Assembly: GCF_019145495.1 (NCBI RefSeq)
Contig: NZ_JAHSTU010000002.1
Span: 62,001 to 126,000 of the forward strand
Source: Pseudomonas azerbaijanoccidentalis
GTDB lineage: Bacteria; Pseudomonadota; Gammaproteobacteria; Pseudomonadales; Pseudomonadaceae
Direction: 5' to 3'
Length of the DNA: 64,000 nt
Part shown: positions 53,734-62,078 of the stretch, one piece after another
How positions within the stretch are numbered: the first letter of the stretch is position 1
Layout of the letters: each line of letters begins with the position of its first letter
Program-made: the position numbers and the translations under genes
Notes under the pieces: generated by a model
The model's database searches: none
The model's input: only the letters and a program-made list of their open reading frames with translations
Told to the model about the DNA's origin: nothing

Positions 53734-54204
53734 GTGGCAGACAAACGGTACAGCTGCATTGGTTTGTATAACCCCAAATCACCGGAGAACGTCGGTTCGG
53801 TGATGCGCGCCGCTGGCTGCTATGGCGTGGCTTCAGTGTTCTACACCGGCAAGCGTTATGAACGCGCCGCCGATTTCGTCACCGATACCAAGCGTGTCCA
53901 CTACGACATCCCGCTGATCGGTATCGACGACCTGAAGAAAATCCTGCCGCTCAACTGCGTTCCGGTCGCCGTGGAACTGGTCGAGGGCGCCCGCCCATTG
54001 CCCGAGTACACTCACCCGGACCGCGCGCTGTACATCTTCGGCCCGGAAGACGGTTCGCTGGATAAAGAGATTCGCGACTGGTGCGAAGACGTGGTCTACA
54101 TCCCGACCACCGGCTGCATGAACCTCGCCGCCACGGTCAACGTCGTGCTCTATGACCGCATGGCCAAGGGTCTCAATACCCGCTCCGGACCAAAATTCCG
54201 CTGA
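53734..54204 (+). CDS. SpoU/TrmH-family RNA 2'-O-methyltransferase
   Basis: A 156-residue SPOUT-fold enzyme using S-adenosylmethionine. Motif 1 is NPKSPENVGSVMRAAGCYG (~12), motif 2 is LYIFGPEDGSL (~95), and motif 3 is IPTTGCMNLAATVNVVLYDR (~120). It is shorter than TrmH and has no extra RNA-binding domain, so it resembles TrmL in size. The start is GTG 53734 with AAAGG upstream; a promoter is visible just before it. Confidence 0.9.
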   Translation: MADKRYSCIGLYNPKSPENVGSVMRAAGCYGVASVFYTGKRYERAADFVTDTKRVHYDIPLIGIDDLKKILPLNCVPVAVELVEGARPLPEYTHPDRALYIFGPEDGSLDKEIRDWCEDVVYIPTTGCMNLAATVNVVLYDRMAKGLNTRSGPKFR

Positions 54205-54285
54205 GAGGCCGCACATCCGATGGAACAAGCTGCCCGCTCGCGCAGTCAGCTTAACTATCGGTTACTTCCTGCCTGGAGACAGATC

Positions 54286-54663
54286 ATGAGCGAACTCAAA
54301 CGTGTAGAACGCATTGAATCCACCCCGTTCCAGAGCCACTCCGAGCAAAACGTCGAGGGCTGGGAGCGCATCGGCTCGCTGGCGGGTGGCGTCGTGATGG
54401 TCGGCAAGGGCCTGCGTCGCGGCGGCATCTTCGGTTTGATTCAAGTGGCCATCGGCGGCGTGGCCCTGGCCCGTGGCATCACCGGCCACAGCTCGGCGAA
54501 AAGCCTGCTGGAAAAAAGCCGTCAGGACATGAACAACGTGCGGGCGAAGATTCAGCGCGCGGGCGAAGAGTTGAACCGGCTGAAAGCCAATGCCGAGGCA
54601 GCGACCAACACCGCGACCGTCACCGGCAACGATTCCTTGAAGTCGCCTAAAACCGGGGTTTGA
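54286..54663 (+). CDS. Small membrane protein (DUF2892-like)
   Basis: A 125-residue protein. The central NVEGWERIGSLAGGVVMVG and GLIQVAIGGVALARGITGHS segments look like the DUF2892/YgaP membrane hairpin. A charged helical C-terminus (LLEKSRQDMNNVRAKIQRAG) and a Thr/Asn-rich tail follow. ATG 54286 has CTGGAGAC ~9 bases upstream; the frame extends 22 codons earlier without a ribosome-binding site. Function is unknown. Confidence 0.75.
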   Translation: MSELKRVERIESTPFQSHSEQNVEGWERIGSLAGGVVMVGKGLRRGGIFGLIQVAIGGVALARGITGHSSAKSLLEKSRQDMNNVRAKIQRAGEELNRLKANAEAATNTATVTGNDSLKSPKTGV

Positions 54664-54689
54664 TCGGGAATTTGCGCTAAGGCTTATGG

Positions 54690-54791
54690 CCTCATCGCCA
54701 GCAGGCTGGCTCCCACAGGGGATCTTCTTTGTTGCACAGGTTGTGTGAACAGCGAAGATCACTGTGGGAGCCAGCCTGCTGGCGATGGCGG
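54690..54791. repeat. REP pair, family C, copy 3
   Basis: CCTCATCGCCAGCAGGCTGG ... CCAGCCTGCTGGCGATGGCG around a ~45-base centre. The arms are identical to copy 2 although the centre differs. It separates two convergent genes. Confidence 0.9.
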
Positions 54792-54793
54792 TG

Positions 54794-56023
54794 TTACTGA
54801 AGCAACCCGGTATCCAGGACCTTGGAAGACTCACCAAGCACGCTCTCACTGAGCTGCACGAATTCCTTGGTATCAATGCCCCCCAGATGCATCGCACCGC
54901 GCAGCACATCATCCAGCGAACGCTTGTTACGCGTCTTCAAGCGAATCTCGCGATCCAGTTCCTGTAGCAACAACACCGCCTTGGCCACCTGCGCAGCATT
55001 GATCTGCTCGCCGCGCAAGGTGGTGACTTTCTGGCTGTCCTTGACCAGCTTCCCGTGCAAGCCCTCATACCGCTCATCACTCATGCCACCGGCCCGGCGC
55101 ACCAGTTCGATGGCGTAGTATTCGGCAAAACCTTCACTGATCCAGTCGCTGCGCTGCTGATCGTTGATTCGCCCGAACACCTGGGCCAACTCGCGCACAA
55201 CCGGGCTGGTCCCGCTTTCGCTGACCAGCGGCAGGCGACTATTCAGGTAGATCGATTCGTGCGCCGACAGGCTGCCGCGCCACATCGGATCGTTGGCGCC
55301 GACAATCAGCAACTTGGTCGGGTGACGAGGAAACACCGCCTGTACCTGGGGCCAAACAAACGTCAGCAGCGTCAGCACATCCATGCGCCGCATGCCCTGG
55401 CCACGCGGTGAAGCGACGGTGACTTCGGTTTCGCCCAAGCGGGTGCGACGGCTGCCGAGATGCCCGGCGAGCATCCAGCCCGTGGGCCGATCGAACAGCC
55501 GGGAAACGTTATCGATGCGGAACTTGTTCTTGCCGATGCGCGGCCAGGCGGTTTCGACGCTTTGCCAGCCAGTGGGCAACTCGAATTCAAGGCGTGAAAC
55601 CAGCTCGATGCCGTCCTGCTGATCGAGCCTGGCCGGCGGCACCAGATCGTCGCCGCGCATCAGCGCCCAGGTCGGAGTCATGCGCGTGTCGAAGCTGCCG
55701 CTTTTGCGACCCTGGCTGATGCGCACGCGGTAGGTCAGGCTGGCCTTGTCGGCGGCCGGGTGCCAGATACCACGGGCCTGTTTGCCCGGCGTGAGCTGCC
55801 ATTGGCCGTCGGCCTTGAAGTCGCTGTAACGGCTGCCGTCGCCGAGGGAAAAATCCAGGCTGCGTACCGCCGAGCCTTGGGCCAGAGTCAGGCGCACTTC
55901 CGCCTGATCACTCTGCGGCAACAGGCGCACGTGGTAGTCCAAATCGACCTTCTTCGCCGCCCACACCGGAAAGCTCAAGACCCACAACCCAACGATCAGC
56001 GCCCGCCGCCATCCCACAGCCAT
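54794..56023 (-). CDS. Exported M61/M1 peptidase-like protein lacking the HExxH zinc motif
   Basis: A 409-residue protein with a signal peptide (~1-22, ALIVGLWVLSFPVWA). A beta-rich N-terminal half is followed by a helical gluzincin-like region. At the expected HExxH site (~276) the sequence is VRELAQVF, so both zinc His residues are replaced while the Glu is kept. The downstream WISEGFAEYYAIEL (~293), which normally carries the third zinc ligand, is well preserved. This argues for an inactive scaffold or altered chemistry. ATG 56023 has AAGGAG upstream. Family assignment is tentative. Confidence 0.65.
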   Translation of the reverse strand: MAVGWRRALIVGLWVLSFPVWAAKKVDLDYHVRLLPQSDQAEVRLTLAQGSAVRSLDFSLGDGSRYSDFKADGQWQLTPGKQARGIWHPAADKASLTYRVRISQGRKSGSFDTRMTPTWALMRGDDLVPPARLDQQDGIELVSRLEFELPTGWQSVETAWPRIGKNKFRIDNVSRLFDRPTGWMLAGHLGSRRTRLGETEVTVASPRGQGMRRMDVLTLLTFVWPQVQAVFPRHPTKLLIVGANDPMWRGSLSAHESIYLNSRLPLVSESGTSPVVRELAQVFGRINDQQRSDWISEGFAEYYAIELVRRAGGMSDERYEGLHGKLVKDSQKVTTLRGEQINAAQVAKAVLLLQELDREIRLKTRNKRSLDDVLRGAMHLGGIDTKEFVQLSESVLGESSKVLDTGLLQ

Positions 56024-56061
56024 ACACACTCCTTGGTGAAACCGTTGATTTGCGGGTGGGC

Positions 56062-56511
56062 TTAACCCGCGCGGAAAATCAGGTGATCTTCCCAATCATC
56101 TTCTGGCACGCTGCCTTCGGCGAGCATGCGTCCGGATTGGGAAATACGCTCGTGGTGCACCGCGTCGCGATCGCCACAAACCAGGTGATGCCACAGCGGC
56201 AGATCCTTGCCTTCACTGACCAGACGATAACCGCAGGTTGGTGGCAACCACTTGAACTCGTCGGCCTTGCCTGGCGTGAGCTGGATGCAATCGGGCACCG
56301 AGTCGCGGCGGTTCGGGTAGTCCGTGCACTGGCAGGTTTTCAGGTCCAGCAGTTTGCAGGCGATGCGCGTGTAATAGACGCTGTTGTCGTCTTCATCTTC
56401 AAGCTTTTGCAGGCAGCACAGGCCACAACCGTCGCACAGCGATTCCCATTCCTCTTGATCGAGCTGATCGAGGGTTTTGCGTATCCAGAACGGTTCTACT
56501 TTGGCGGCCAT
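56062..56511 (-). CDS. YcgN-family cysteine cluster protein
   Basis: A 149-residue protein with the N-terminal cluster [10 protein letters not shown] (~27) and further Cys pairs at [19 protein letters not shown] (~50), VPDC and CGYR. This fits the YcgN/YkgJ family of putative zinc- or iron-binding proteins. ATG 56511 gives MAAKVEPFW; the frame is open for 64 codons upstream with no homology. The role is unknown. It lies 38 bases upstream of the peptidase-like gene and is probably co-transcribed with it. Confidence 0.87.
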   Translation of the reverse strand: MAAKVEPFWIRKTLDQLDQEEWESLCDGCGLCCLQKLEDEDDNSVYYTRIACKLLDLKTCQCTDYPNRRDSVPDCIQLTPGKADEFKWLPPTCGYRLVSEGKDLPLWHHLVCGDRDAVHHERISQSGRMLAEGSVPEDDWEDHLIFRAG

Positions 56512-56789
56512 GGTTCGAGCATCAACATCAGGTGGTGAAAAGGCCGCCAGTCTAGTGCCCACAGCCCTGCGGGCCAAGCATTGGCGACTGTCGGTACAAC
56601 GGGACTTGTCAGGTTGGGTGCCGCCACGTAGCTTGGCGGTCGCAAGGAGCCAGACCTGCATGCCATTAACGCACGTCCGCGTTGCATTGCGGTGAACCGC
56701 CACGGCTCCCGAAAACCTTATCGCTCAGCCCAACTGCGCCGGCAGGTTTCAGACGACTCTCACTTTCAGACGTAGCAAGGAATCTCTTG

Positions 56790-57383
56790 ATGAGTGCAAA
56801 CCCACGCGTTGCCGATTATGCCATTCACCCGCAATTCACTGATCGCTGGTCGCCCCGCGCCTTTACCGGCGAAGCCATCCCGGAAGAAACCCTGCTGAGC
56901 TTCTTCGAAGCCGCGCGTTGGGCGCCGTCGGCGTACAACTCGCAGCCTTGGCGCTTTCTTTACGCGCGTCGCGATACGCCAAACTGGGAGCGTTACCTGG
57001 GCCTGCTGAACGAGTTCAACCGCAGCTGGGCGCAACACGCGTCGGCATTGGTGATCGTGATTTCGAAAACCACCTTTACGGCGCCTGGCGCCAGCGAAGA
57101 GACCCCGGCGCTGTGGCACACCTTCGACACCGGTTCGGCCTGGGGTCATCTGGCACTGCAAGCGAGCCTGGCCGGCTGGCACACCCACGGCATGGCCGGT
57201 TTCGACCAGGAACTGACCCGCAAGGAGCTGAACATTCCTGAAGGCTACGCCCTGCACGCGGCTGTCGCGGTGGGCAAGCTGGGCGATAAGGCAACTTTGG
57301 CGGACTACCTGCAAGCCCGCGAAGAGCCGAGCCCGCGTCGTCCGTTGAGCGAGTTGGCGGCGGAAGGTAATTTCACCCTCTAA
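56790..57383 (+). CDS. Nitroreductase family protein
   Basis: A 197-residue FMN-dependent oxidoreductase. RWSPRAFTGEAIPEE (~20) and ARWAPSAYNSQPWRFLY (~43) form the FMN phosphate-binding region, and AVAVGKLGDKATL (~160) is the C-terminal cofactor segment. It should reduce nitro, quinone or similar substrates with NAD(P)H. ATG 56790 has AAGGA 9 bases upstream. It is divergent from the YcgN gene and followed by a REP pair. Confidence 0.9.
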   Translation: MSANPRVADYAIHPQFTDRWSPRAFTGEAIPEETLLSFFEAARWAPSAYNSQPWRFLYARRDTPNWERYLGLLNEFNRSWAQHASALVIVISKTTFTAPGASEETPALWHTFDTGSAWGHLALQASLAGWHTHGMAGFDQELTRKELNIPEGYALHAAVAVGKLGDKATLADYLQAREEPSPRRPLSELAAEGNFTL

Positions 57384-57387
57384 AAGT

Positions 57388-57464
57388 AAAAGATCGCAGC
57401 CTGCGGCAGCTCCTACAGGTGTACACACACCCCTGTAGGAGCTGCCGCAAGCTGCGATCTTTTT
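57388..57464. repeat. REP pair, family A, copy 9
   Basis: TAAAAGATCGCAGCCTGCGG ... GAGCTGCCGCAAGCTGCGAT followed by CTTTTT, between the convergent nitroreductase and hydroxyacid dehydrogenase genes. Confidence 0.88.
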
Positions 57465-57473
57465 CGCTGCGCC

Positions 57474-58406
57474 TCAATACCCGCGATTGAAATCCACTTC
57501 CCCGCGCAACGCCTGACCCGCCTCGTACGCCCGCAGGTTCTCGACAAACAGTTTGACCATCAACGATGGCGACGTCGGTGCCGAGCTGTGCCCTGTCAGC
57601 AACAAGCCCCAGGCCGTCCAGAACGGATGGCGCTGCGGCAGCGGCTCCTGTCGGCAGACATCGATGACCGCACCCGCCAGATGCCCTTCTTTCAAGGCAT
57701 CGACCAGGTCCGCATCGACCACCGCAACACCACGCCCGACGTTGATGAACAACCCTGTCGGCTTGAACCGTTTGAACAGTGCCGCATCATAAATATCGTG
57801 GGTGTTCGGTGTATTTGGCAGCAGATTGACCACGTAATCCACTTCACCAACCAAGCGCGGTAAATCCGCCATCGCGCCCACTTCGATAAACGGCGCCTGC
57901 TCCCGGGCACTGCTGGCAATGCCATACAACTCAACGCCAAATGGCAGCAGGAACTGCGCGACAGTCTGGCCAATATCGCCCGTACCGACGATCAGCACCT
58001 TGCGCCCCGCCAGGCTCTGGCCGTGGCGACTGTCCCATTTGCGTTCGACCTGGCTGACCAACCGCGCCAGTACTTCGCGCTCATGCCCCAGCATGTAGGT
58101 GAGCACGAACTCGGCCATCACCTGGCCAAAAATCCCCACTGCGCGGGTCAGGCGATAGTGCCGTGGCAGACCATCGGCCAGCAGCGGCGTTATACCGGCC
58201 CAGGTCGATTGCAACCATTGCGGCTGGTGCCCCTGACGCAGCAATGTCGCCAGTAAATCGGGCTGGCCGAGCCAGACCGGGCAATCAGCAGCCTGGCGGG
58301 CCAGTTCGGCGGAGTCGCCACTGGTCAGTACTTCCAGATCAGGCGCGGCCTCACGCAACAGTTGGGCGTACACCGGGTGGTCGTGTTCAGCAATCAGAAC
58401 GCGCAT
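57474..58406 (-). CDS. D-2-hydroxyacid dehydrogenase (GhrA-like)
   Basis: A 310-residue NAD(P)-dependent dehydrogenase, likely a glyoxylate/hydroxypyruvate reductase. The Rossmann motif is VLIVGTGDIGQTVAQF (~138). The catalytic Arg is in FINVGRGVAVVD (~225), Glu in DVCRQEPLP (~255), and His in LLTGHSSAP (~275). Transcribed toward the nitroreductase, with a REP pair between them; upstream is the ycgL-rnd pair, 120 bases away. Confidence 0.9.
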   Translation of the reverse strand: MRVLIAEHDHPVYAQLLREAAPDLEVLTSGDSAELARQAADCPVWLGQPDLLATLLRQGHQPQWLQSTWAGITPLLADGLPRHYRLTRAVGIFGQVMAEFVLTYMLGHEREVLARLVSQVERKWDSRHGQSLAGRKVLIVGTGDIGQTVAQFLLPFGVELYGIASSAREQAPFIEVGAMADLPRLVGEVDYVVNLLPNTPNTHDIYDAALFKRFKPTGLFINVGRGVAVVDADLVDALKEGHLAGAVIDVCRQEPLPQRHPFWTAWGLLLTGHSSAPTSPSLMVKLFVENLRAYEAGQALRGEVDFNRGY

Positions 58407-58526
58407 GCATCAAACCTTTCGAAAACAGTGCAAACGGCCGCCGACAGAGCTTCGCTCCGTCATCGCGACCATCGCCAAAATCATTCCAGTGTTTCATCAA
58501 GACCCTGAACAGAGCCTGTCTGCCGA

Positions 58527-58820
58527 TCACATAGGGTCGTTGCGTCGCAACAACTCTTCCGGCAAATGCTCGATGTACTCGTCTTCAGCCGGCGGCATTT
58601 GCAGGTGATAGCCCTGCGTTTCCAGATTTTCCAGCACGACCGCGATGTCTTCGCGCGACAGTTTGCGCTCGGGCGACAGCACCAGGTCGAAGGCGTGGAT
58701 GGCCTTGCCGAACGCGACCATCAAGGGTTCCGGTACGCGCTCCAGAGCATCGCTCTTGAGCACATAGAGGTACATCTCGTTTCTCTTCGAACTGCGGTAG
58801 ATGGAGCAAATACGTTTCAA
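58527..58820 (-). CDS. ycgL: YcgL domain-containing protein
   Basis: A 97-residue protein of the YcgL family ([20 protein letters not shown] at the N-terminus). Its start overlaps the rnd stop by four bases (ATGA), so the two are translationally coupled. YcgL has been proposed to take part in RNA metabolism alongside RNase D, mostly from this conserved linkage. Confidence 0.93.
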   Translation of the reverse strand: MKRICSIYRSSKRNEMYLYVLKSDALERVPEPLMVAFGKAIHAFDLVLSPERKLSREDIAVVLENLETQGYHLQMPPAEDEYIEHLPEELLRRNDPM

Positions 58821-59950
58821 GGCTGTTCTCCGGCGGTGGCCAGGCTGTCGAGCAGCGCCTGGCCCATCAATTCGCGGCGCCAGCCACGCAGCGAATCAGG
58901 CAATTGGTAAGGACCATTGGGGAAGCCGCTCTTGAGCAGCGCTTCCAGGGTTTTCTTGCGCAGCATCAGTTCTGGCGCCATGTTCAGGCGCTCGGCTTCA
59001 GCCTGACCGATGGCTTTCAGTTGCTTGAGCAGTGCGGCGGCGTCCACCGGCAAAGGCTCCGGCACGGCTGGCGGCCATTGATCTGGCGACACACTGCCAG
59101 AGCGTTTGATCAGATCAAGCAGAAATTCGCCGTCCTGACGCACGGTGCGCGGGTGCATGTCTTCGATTTTCGCCAATGCACCAAGGTTGTCCGGCTGGGT
59201 GCGCGCCAGCGGCCACAACGAATGCTCGCGGATGATGCGGTTGCGCGGCAGGTCACGGGCACGGGCTTCTTTCTCGCGCCAGGCGCAGAGTTCACGCAGC
59301 ACGGCGAGTTGGGCGCGCGAGAGTTTCCAGGCCAGCTTGGCGTCGCGATAGACCTCGAACGGGTCGATCTCGCGGCGCAGGTTGGCCACCAGCTCGGCGC
59401 CGTCTTCCAGGACCCAGGCGTATTTGTCATCGGAAAGCTTCGGACGCAGTTTTACGAAAACTTCCGCTAGATGTACGGCATCTTCGGCGGCGTAGCTGAT
59501 CTGGGTTTCGGAAAGCGGACGTTGCAGCCAGTCGGAACGGGTCTCGCCCTTGGGCAGGTCGATGCCGAGCACTTCCTGCACCAGCCGCGAATAACCCATC
59601 GAGAAGCCGAGGTTCAGGTAAGCGGCGGCCAGTTGCGTGTCGAACAGCGGCGCCGGCAGGCTGCCGGTCAGGCGCAGCAAAACTTCCAGGTCTTCACTGC
59701 AGGCGTGGACGACTTTGACCACTGCCGTGTTTTCCAGCAACGCGGCCAAGGGTTGCCAGTTGTTGATGGTCAGCGGGTCAATCAAGTAAGCGCGTTCGCC
59801 ATCGCCGATCTGCAGCAGGCCTGCGATCGGATAAAAGGTGTCGACCCGCATGAATTCGGTGTCGAGGGCAACGAATGGCAGCTTTTGCCACTCGGCGCAA
59901 AATTGACCGAGGCTATCGTTGTCGCGAATCCAGTGAATATCGATGGCCAC
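58817..59950 (-). CDS. rnd: Ribonuclease D
   Basis: A 377-residue 3'-5' exoribonuclease that trims tRNA and other small RNA precursors. The DEDD residues are visible: ALDTEFMRV (~28), [10 protein letters not shown] (~85) and [12 protein letters not shown] (~155). HRDC domains occupy ~210-370. I use GTG 59950 (MAIDIHWI), with GGGAGAGCT just upstream; the open frame before it has no homology. It is coupled to ycgL. Confidence 0.95.
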   Translation of the reverse strand: MAIDIHWIRDNDSLGQFCAEWQKLPFVALDTEFMRVDTFYPIAGLLQIGDGERAYLIDPLTINNWQPLAALLENTAVVKVVHACSEDLEVLLRLTGSLPAPLFDTQLAAAYLNLGFSMGYSRLVQEVLGIDLPKGETRSDWLQRPLSETQISYAAEDAVHLAEVFVKLRPKLSDDKYAWVLEDGAELVANLRREIDPFEVYRDAKLAWKLSRAQLAVLRELCAWREKEARARDLPRNRIIREHSLWPLARTQPDNLGALAKIEDMHPRTVRQDGEFLLDLIKRSGSVSPDQWPPAVPEPLPVDAAALLKQLKAIGQAEAERLNMAPELMLRKKTLEALLKSGFPNGPYQLPDSLRGWRRELMGQALLDSLATAGEQP

Positions 59951-60126
59951 ACAGCTCTCCCTTGAAGAATGGCCCGCAGTATATATCGCCCCCGGCGATT
60001 TCCGCGCATCCACTGAACAAGAGCTTTAGCGAAAACACCCGACATTCACCAAGAATAGCCCGTGATCCCTCATTTAACCGGCCTTGCAAGGCCTGCAAAC
60101 CAGAAAAACTAAAGGTCACGCTGGCA

Positions 60127-61776
60127 CTATTTATCAGCCAACACGCCATCGATCACCGCCCCACGGCATCCGGCAAACATATCCAGGTCCTGGTTGTAGA
60201 CCTTGCTGTTGACCTCCAGCAGCCCCAGCATCGAGTGGAACAGGTTGTCCTGGCTCAGGGGTTTTTCGCGGCTCAGTTGCAAGCAGTGCGTGTCCACGGA
60301 GAACGACTTTTGATAACTGTCGGAGAACCAGGCCAGCATCGCCACGTGCTTCTGTTGATCCGGCGCCAACATGTACGGCGTGCCGTGGAGAAAAAGGTTG
60401 TACTCGCCCAGGGACTCACCGTGGTCCGACAGGTAAAGCATCGCGGTATCGACCTTGTCCTGATTGCTGCGCAGCAAATCGATCAGCGTCGACAGCACAT
60501 GGTCGGTGTACACCAGGGTGTTGTCGTAGCCGTTGACGATACTGTCGCGACTGCAATTGTTCAGCGCATTGCTTTCACACACCGGGGTAAAACGCTCGTA
60601 CTCTTTCGGGTAGCGCTTGAAGTACTCCGGACCGTGACTGCCCATCTGGTGCAGCACCAGTACCGTGTCTTTATCCAGGTTATCAATGAAGTGCTGAAGG
60701 CCTTGCAGCAGGATCTCGTCGCGGCACTCGCTGTTGGCGCACAACACCGGGTCCTTCAACTTGCTGACATCTTCGAGCGTGACCCGATCACAAGTCCCTT
60801 TGCAGCCAGACTGGTTGTCGCGCCAGATGACGTCCAGACCCGCACGCTTGAGCACGTCCAGCAGCCCCTCTTCATTCTTGGCCTTGCTGGCGTTGTAATC
60901 CTTGCGTCCCATGTTGGAAAACATGCACGGCACCGACACGGCGGTTTCAGTGCCGCAGGAATGCACATCGGTGAAGGCGATCAGACCGGCTTCCTGGCTG
61001 AGCTTCGGCGTTGTATCGCGGTCATAACCGAGAATGCCAAAGTTCTCTGCCCGGGCACTTTCGCCCACCACCAGTACGGTCAGGGATTTACGGCCATGAG
61101 TTTGCCATGCTGGATTTCGCTGGGCGTCCTGGCCCACGGCAATGAAGGGTTGCCGGGCAGACGCAACCTGCTCACTCAAATAACCAAACGAAGCCCCGAT
61201 GTAGTTGCTCGGCACCACCATCAGGCGCAACTCGTGGTGATTACGAAACAGCGAAGACAAGCCTTGGTAGTTAACTAACGCAACAGTTCCAATTACCGCA
61301 ACCGACGCAACACCGACCAAGACCTTACTCAACAACTCACGATGCCAGCGACGATAATTAACAGGTGTTTTCCACAACAACCACGAAGGCAGCACACCGA
61401 GCAAAACAATATAAAAAAGCAACTTCAGCGACAGTAAATCACGAACTTCCGTTGCATTGGTTTCCGCAAAATTACGAAACATGCCAGCGTCGATCAACAC
61501 GCCATACTGAGCCATGAAATAAGCCACGCCAGCGCTGACCATGAACAACAGGGTCAAGACCGGCTTCATCACTGGACGGAACGCCAGCAGGGTCAACACA
61601 ATGTTGAAGGCTGCGAAGATCATCGCCCCGAACGCCACACGCATGACGATCCCCGCACCATCGGATGCGGTGATTTCAAACAGGTGCTTCCACAAAACCA
61701 GGTTAAATCCGGTCAAGAGAAAGGCACTGGCAATCAGTGTCACCCACTCGGGGCGCACGGCTTTAATCTTCAACAT
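60127..61776 (-). CDS. eptA: Lipid A phosphoethanolamine transferase (EptA-like)
   Basis: A 549-residue inner-membrane enzyme with five TM segments in the first ~190 residues and a periplasmic alkaline-phosphatase-fold domain. Zn-binding/catalytic residues are Glu in VVGESARAENFG (~245), the nucleophile Thr in SCGTETAVSVPCMFS (~285), and Asp-His in YLSDHGESLGEYN (~465). It adds phosphoethanolamine to lipid A and lowers binding of cationic peptides. ATG 61776 has AGGAACAG upstream. A tandem GGTTCAG repeat with 11-base period lies ~165 bases upstream. Confidence 0.92.
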   Translation of the reverse strand: MLKIKAVRPEWVTLIASAFLLTGFNLVLWKHLFEITASDGAGIVMRVAFGAMIFAAFNIVLTLLAFRPVMKPVLTLLFMVSAGVAYFMAQYGVLIDAGMFRNFAETNATEVRDLLSLKLLFYIVLLGVLPSWLLWKTPVNYRRWHRELLSKVLVGVASVAVIGTVALVNYQGLSSLFRNHHELRLMVVPSNYIGASFGYLSEQVASARQPFIAVGQDAQRNPAWQTHGRKSLTVLVVGESARAENFGILGYDRDTTPKLSQEAGLIAFTDVHSCGTETAVSVPCMFSNMGRKDYNASKAKNEEGLLDVLKRAGLDVIWRDNQSGCKGTCDRVTLEDVSKLKDPVLCANSECRDEILLQGLQHFIDNLDKDTVLVLHQMGSHGPEYFKRYPKEYERFTPVCESNALNNCSRDSIVNGYDNTLVYTDHVLSTLIDLLRSNQDKVDTAMLYLSDHGESLGEYNLFLHGTPYMLAPDQQKHVAMLAWFSDSYQKSFSVDTHCLQLSREKPLSQDNLFHSMLGLLEVNSKVYNQDLDMFAGCRGAVIDGVLADK

Positions 61777-62078
61777 GATGATCGGCTGTTCCTGAAAAGA
61801 AGTGCCTGCTGTAAATGTGAAAATTTCATTTACTGCGACAGCACTAACTCTAGGCAGCCATCCATCAATTTTTTGTGAAAAAGACGCCAACGATTAGTTG
61901 CCACCCATGAACACATTGAAACTTTCGACTTATTTGAGAATGGTTCAGCCTGGGTTCAGCGATTGATTCCCACAACTCGTTCGCGGGGATATTGAATTTC
62001 TAGATACCCCAGCGGACTTTCTGATTTGCGGCCCTTTGAAGGTGAGCGCCTAATCACCTCCCGGCTTCCCAAGGTCCG
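61777..62078. other. Divergent control region of eptA and the CynX-type transporter
   Basis: About 300 bases without a gene. It holds an AT-rich segment next to eptA and the tandem repeat at 61942. No riboswitch was recognised. Confidence 0.5.
61942..61959. promoter_or_regulatory. Tandem GGTTCAG direct repeat, period 11
   Basis: GGTTCAG at 61942-61948 and again at 61953-61959, spaced exactly 11 bases start to start. Direct hexamer or heptamer repeats at one helical turn are the usual binding pattern of OmpR-type response regulators. It could serve eptA, the divergent transporter, or both. Confidence 0.55.
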
